Shown: one piece after another, positions 62,235-64,000 of the stretch | Layout of the letters: every line of letters begins with the position of its first letter | Position numbering within the stretch: the first letter of the stretch is position 1 | Notes under the pieces: generated by a model | Seen by the model: only the letters and a program-made list of their open reading frames with translations | The model's database searches: none | What the model was told of the DNA's origin: nothing | Source: Arthrobacter pityocampae | GTDB lineage: Bacteria; Actinomycetota; Actinomycetes; Actinomycetales; Micrococcaceae | Length of the DNA: 64,000 nt | Assembly (NCBI RefSeq): GCF_002927275.1 | Contig: NZ_PRKW01000001.1 | Span: 620,001-684,000 of the forward strand | Direction: 5' to 3' | Translations under genes and position numbers: made by a program

Positions 62235-64000
62235 TTACGGCCTGCGGGCCCAGCGGAAGCGCGACCCGGCATTCTCGGCGGCAGGACCGGTGTCGGCAGC
62301 GCCCTCCGACAGGGTGTCGGACGCATGGTCGGCGAGGTGCTCCTGCACCTGGCGCTCCACCTGGCGCTCCACCTGCCCGGACACGGACTCGCTGACCCGA
62401 TCGGTGACGCGGTCCGCCATGGCCGTCGCCGCGAGCTTGCGCTGCAGCGTCTGCCAGGCCCGGTGCTCGCCGTGGAACGCCTTGGCCGTGGAGACGCACA
62501 TGGCGAGCATGACGACGCTGAACGGGAGCGCCGTGAGGATGGCGGCCGTCTGGATGGAGCTCAGCCCCGCGTCACCGACCAGCAGCAGCGCGATGGCGAC
62601 GAACGCTGCGAGGACTGCCCAGAACACCCGGATCCAGTTCTTCGGATTCGGGTCGCCGCCCGTGGAGATCATGCTCATCACGAGGGCACCCGAATCGGCC
62701 GAGGTGATGAAGAAGACGGCGATCAGGACGATGGCCCCGATGAGCAGCGCGGGCCCGCCGGGCAGTCCCTCGAGGAGGCCGAACAGCGCGTTCTCGGTGT
62801 CCACGGTGCCGTCCTCGGCGATCAGGCCGCCCTGGCCGAAGATCTCACGGTAGATGGCGGATCCGCCGAGCACGGAGAACCACAGGAAGCCCAGCGTGGT
62901 GGGGACGAGGAGGACGCCGGCGACGAACTCGCGGACCGTGCGCCCCTTCGAGATGCGGGCGATGAAGATGCCCACGAAGGGCGCCCAGGACATCCACCAG
63001 CCCCAGTAGAACGTGGTCCATGCCGCCTGCCACGCCTCACCCTCGGCTCCGGAGAACGCCAGCGTGTTGAAGGTCAGGCCGACGACGTTCTGCAGGTAGT
63101 TGCCGATGGACTGGACGAACTCGCGCAGGAGGAAGAGCGTGGGACCCGCGAAGAGCACCACGAGCAGGAGGAGCCCCGCGAGGACGAGGTTGATGTTCGA
63201 GAGCCACTTCATGCCCTTGCCCACGCCGGAGATCACGGACACGATGGTCAGCGCGGTGATGCAGAGGATCAGCCCCACCTGCGTGGCTTCGGTGGCGGCG
63301 AGGATGCCGGCGCTGTCGAGTCCCGAGGAGATCTGGAGGACGCCGAGACCCAGCGAGGTGGCGACGCCGAACAGCGTACCCACGAGGGCGACGACGTCGA
63401 TGGCGTGGCCCCAGGCGCCCTTGACCCTGTCACCCAGCAGGGGTTCGAGGGTCCAGCGGATGGAGATCGGCCGGCCGCGCCGGTGCACGGCGTAGGCGAT
63501 CGAGAGACCGACGACGACGTAGATGCTCCACGCGTGCAGCCCCCAGTGGAGGAAGGTCTGGGTGATGGCCTGCTGGCCGAGCTGGAGGTCGGTGCCGGTG
63601 ACGCCGGGGCGCGGGCTGGCGAAGTGGTTGAGCGGTTCGGCCACACCCCAGAACACGAGCCCGATGCCCATGCCTGCGGCGAAGAGCAGGGCGAACCAGG
63701 ACATGGTGGAGAATTCGGGCTTGTCGTCGTCCTTGCCCAGGCGGATGTCACCGTAGCGGCTGAACCCCACCCACAGCGAGAACGCGACGAAGAAGGCCAC
63801 GATCGCCACGTAGTACCAGCCGAAGGCGCCGATGACGTTCTCCTGGACGCCGGCGAAGAGGGCCGCCGCGGTATCCGGCGAAACGAGGGCGAACGCGACG
63901 AAGACCACGATCAGGGCCGCGGCCGGGATGAACACCGGCAGGGCCAATCGCGCTCTTGGTCCCGTGCTCGTTTCCCCTGCCGCATCCGTCGGCGTGGGCG
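62235..64000 (-). CDS. BCCT-family betaine/carnitine/choline transporter, 5' end off the window
   Basis: Sodium-coupled uptake of compatible solutes such as glycine betaine. At least 588 residues are in the window and the frame is open to the right edge, so the true start lies outside it. About twelve helices; the family core is FYWGWWMSWAPFVGIFIARIS and the substrate region GMGIGLVFWGVAEP. A C-terminal helical tail of about 80 residues with QVERQVERQV repeats probably forms a coiled-coil osmosensing part. A TTG at 63947 is only a fortuitous internal codon. Confidence 0.92.
   Translation of the reverse strand, partial: PTPTDAAGETSTGPRARLALPVFIPAAALIVVFVAFALVSPDTAAALFAGVQENVIGAFGWYYVAIVAFFVAFSLWVGFSRYGDIRLGKDDDKPEFSTMSWFALLFAAGMGIGLVFWGVAEPLNHFASPRPGVTGTDLQLGQQAITQTFLHWGLHAWSIYVVVGLSIAYAVHRRGRPISIRWTLEPLLGDRVKGAWGHAIDVVALVGTLFGVATSLGLGVLQISSGLDSAGILAATEATQVGLILCITALTIVSVISGVGKGMKWLSNINLVLAGLLLLVVLFAGPTLFLLREFVQSIGNYLQNVVGLTFNTLAFSGAEGEAWQAAWTTFYWGWWMSWAPFVGIFIARISKGRTVREFVAGVLLVPTTLGFLWFSVLGGSAIYREIFGQGGLIAEDGTVDTENALFGLLEGLPGGPALLIGAIVLIAVFFITSADSGALVMSMISTGGDPNPKNWIRVFWAVLAAFVAIALLLVGDAGLSSIQTAAILTALPFSVVMLAMCVSTAKAFHGEHRAWQTLQRKLAATAMADRVTDRVSESVSGQVERQVERQVQEHLADHASDTLSEGAADTGPAAENAGSRFRWARRP
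62346..62375 (-). repeat. 12-bp tandem repeat in the BCCT gene tail
   Basis: CACCTGGCGCTC at 62346-62357 and 62358-62369, then a half copy. It encodes the QVER repeats of the C-terminal helix. Confidence 0.85.

Noticed and set aside
63945-63947. TTG as start of the BCCT gene
   Set aside because: The frame stays open to the window edge with plausible N-terminal sequence, so the real start lies beyond 64000.

Overview
The window is chromosomal DNA from a high-GC Gram-positive actinobacterium, most probably a member of the Micrococcaceae close to Arthrobacter. Evidence: very GC-rich codons on both strands, many GTG starts, an AdnAB recombination helicase-nuclease, UvrD2, actinobacterial markers (DUF3107, DUF3117, TatB next to an ECF sigma/anti-sigma pair, 7Fe ferredoxin beside dapC), and a coproporphyrin-dependent heme cluster. 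I see no rRNA, tRNA, CRISPR array, transposase or phage gene.

Layout. (1) 1-12.2 kb, DNA repair and NAD metabolism: partial uvrD2, nudC, a macrolide-kinase-like phosphotransferase, adnB-adnA, an alkyltransferase-like protein and a DEDDh exonuclease. (2) 12.2-22.6 kb, heme: hemE-hemY-hemQ-hemH-hemC-hemD-hemB-hemL on the minus strand, with hemA diverging from hemE; most neighbours overlap by 4 nt. (3) 22.6-29.3 kb: moeZ, a TetR regulator, DUF3107, a ferritin-like protein, an RNB ribonuclease and a DEAD-box helicase. (4) 29.3-36.5 kb, a less conserved stretch: an orphan DNA methyltransferase, an HNH endonuclease of the DUF222 type whose frame runs antisense into the methyltransferase, a degenerate 46-bp repeat, a PHP phosphoesterase, a marR/NmrA pair with an operator-like palindrome, aminopeptidase P and a 32-bp tandem array ending in a very strong hairpin. 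(5) 36.5-47.1 kb, envelope and stress: a general-stress membrane protein, an MgtE_N/CBS protein, DUF1003, mrp, tatB-antisigma-sigE, an O-methyltransferase, DUF3117, a mannosyltransferase, tag, a DivIVA-like protein and a LOG-family protein. (6) 47.3-64 kb: a glutamate ABC transporter (gluABCD), diaminopimelate synthesis (dapE, dapD, dapC), galE, citrate synthase, ferredoxin, an ArsR regulator, typA and a partial BCCT transporter.

From memory, blocks 1+3 and 5+6 each parallel a separate conserved neighbourhood of Mycobacterium tuberculosis (around uvrD2/nudC/adnAB/moeZ, and around typA/dapC/dapD/tag/sigE/mrp). The heme cluster sits inside the first. The repeat-rich methyltransferase/HNH zone lies between the two.

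Expression signals. At about fifteen genes, a TAnnnT hexamer ends 5-7 nt before the start codon, which is the signature of leaderless transcripts. Genes inside operons, and a few heads such as gltA, fdxA and pepP, instead have Shine-Dalgarno sequences or ATGA/GTGA overlaps. Terminators are long perfect hairpins without U-tracts. No clearly new defence or biosynthetic system is evident. The least explained features are the two repeat arrays, the HNH/methyltransferase overlap, the channel-less MgtE operon and the operator-like palindromes in the heme cluster.
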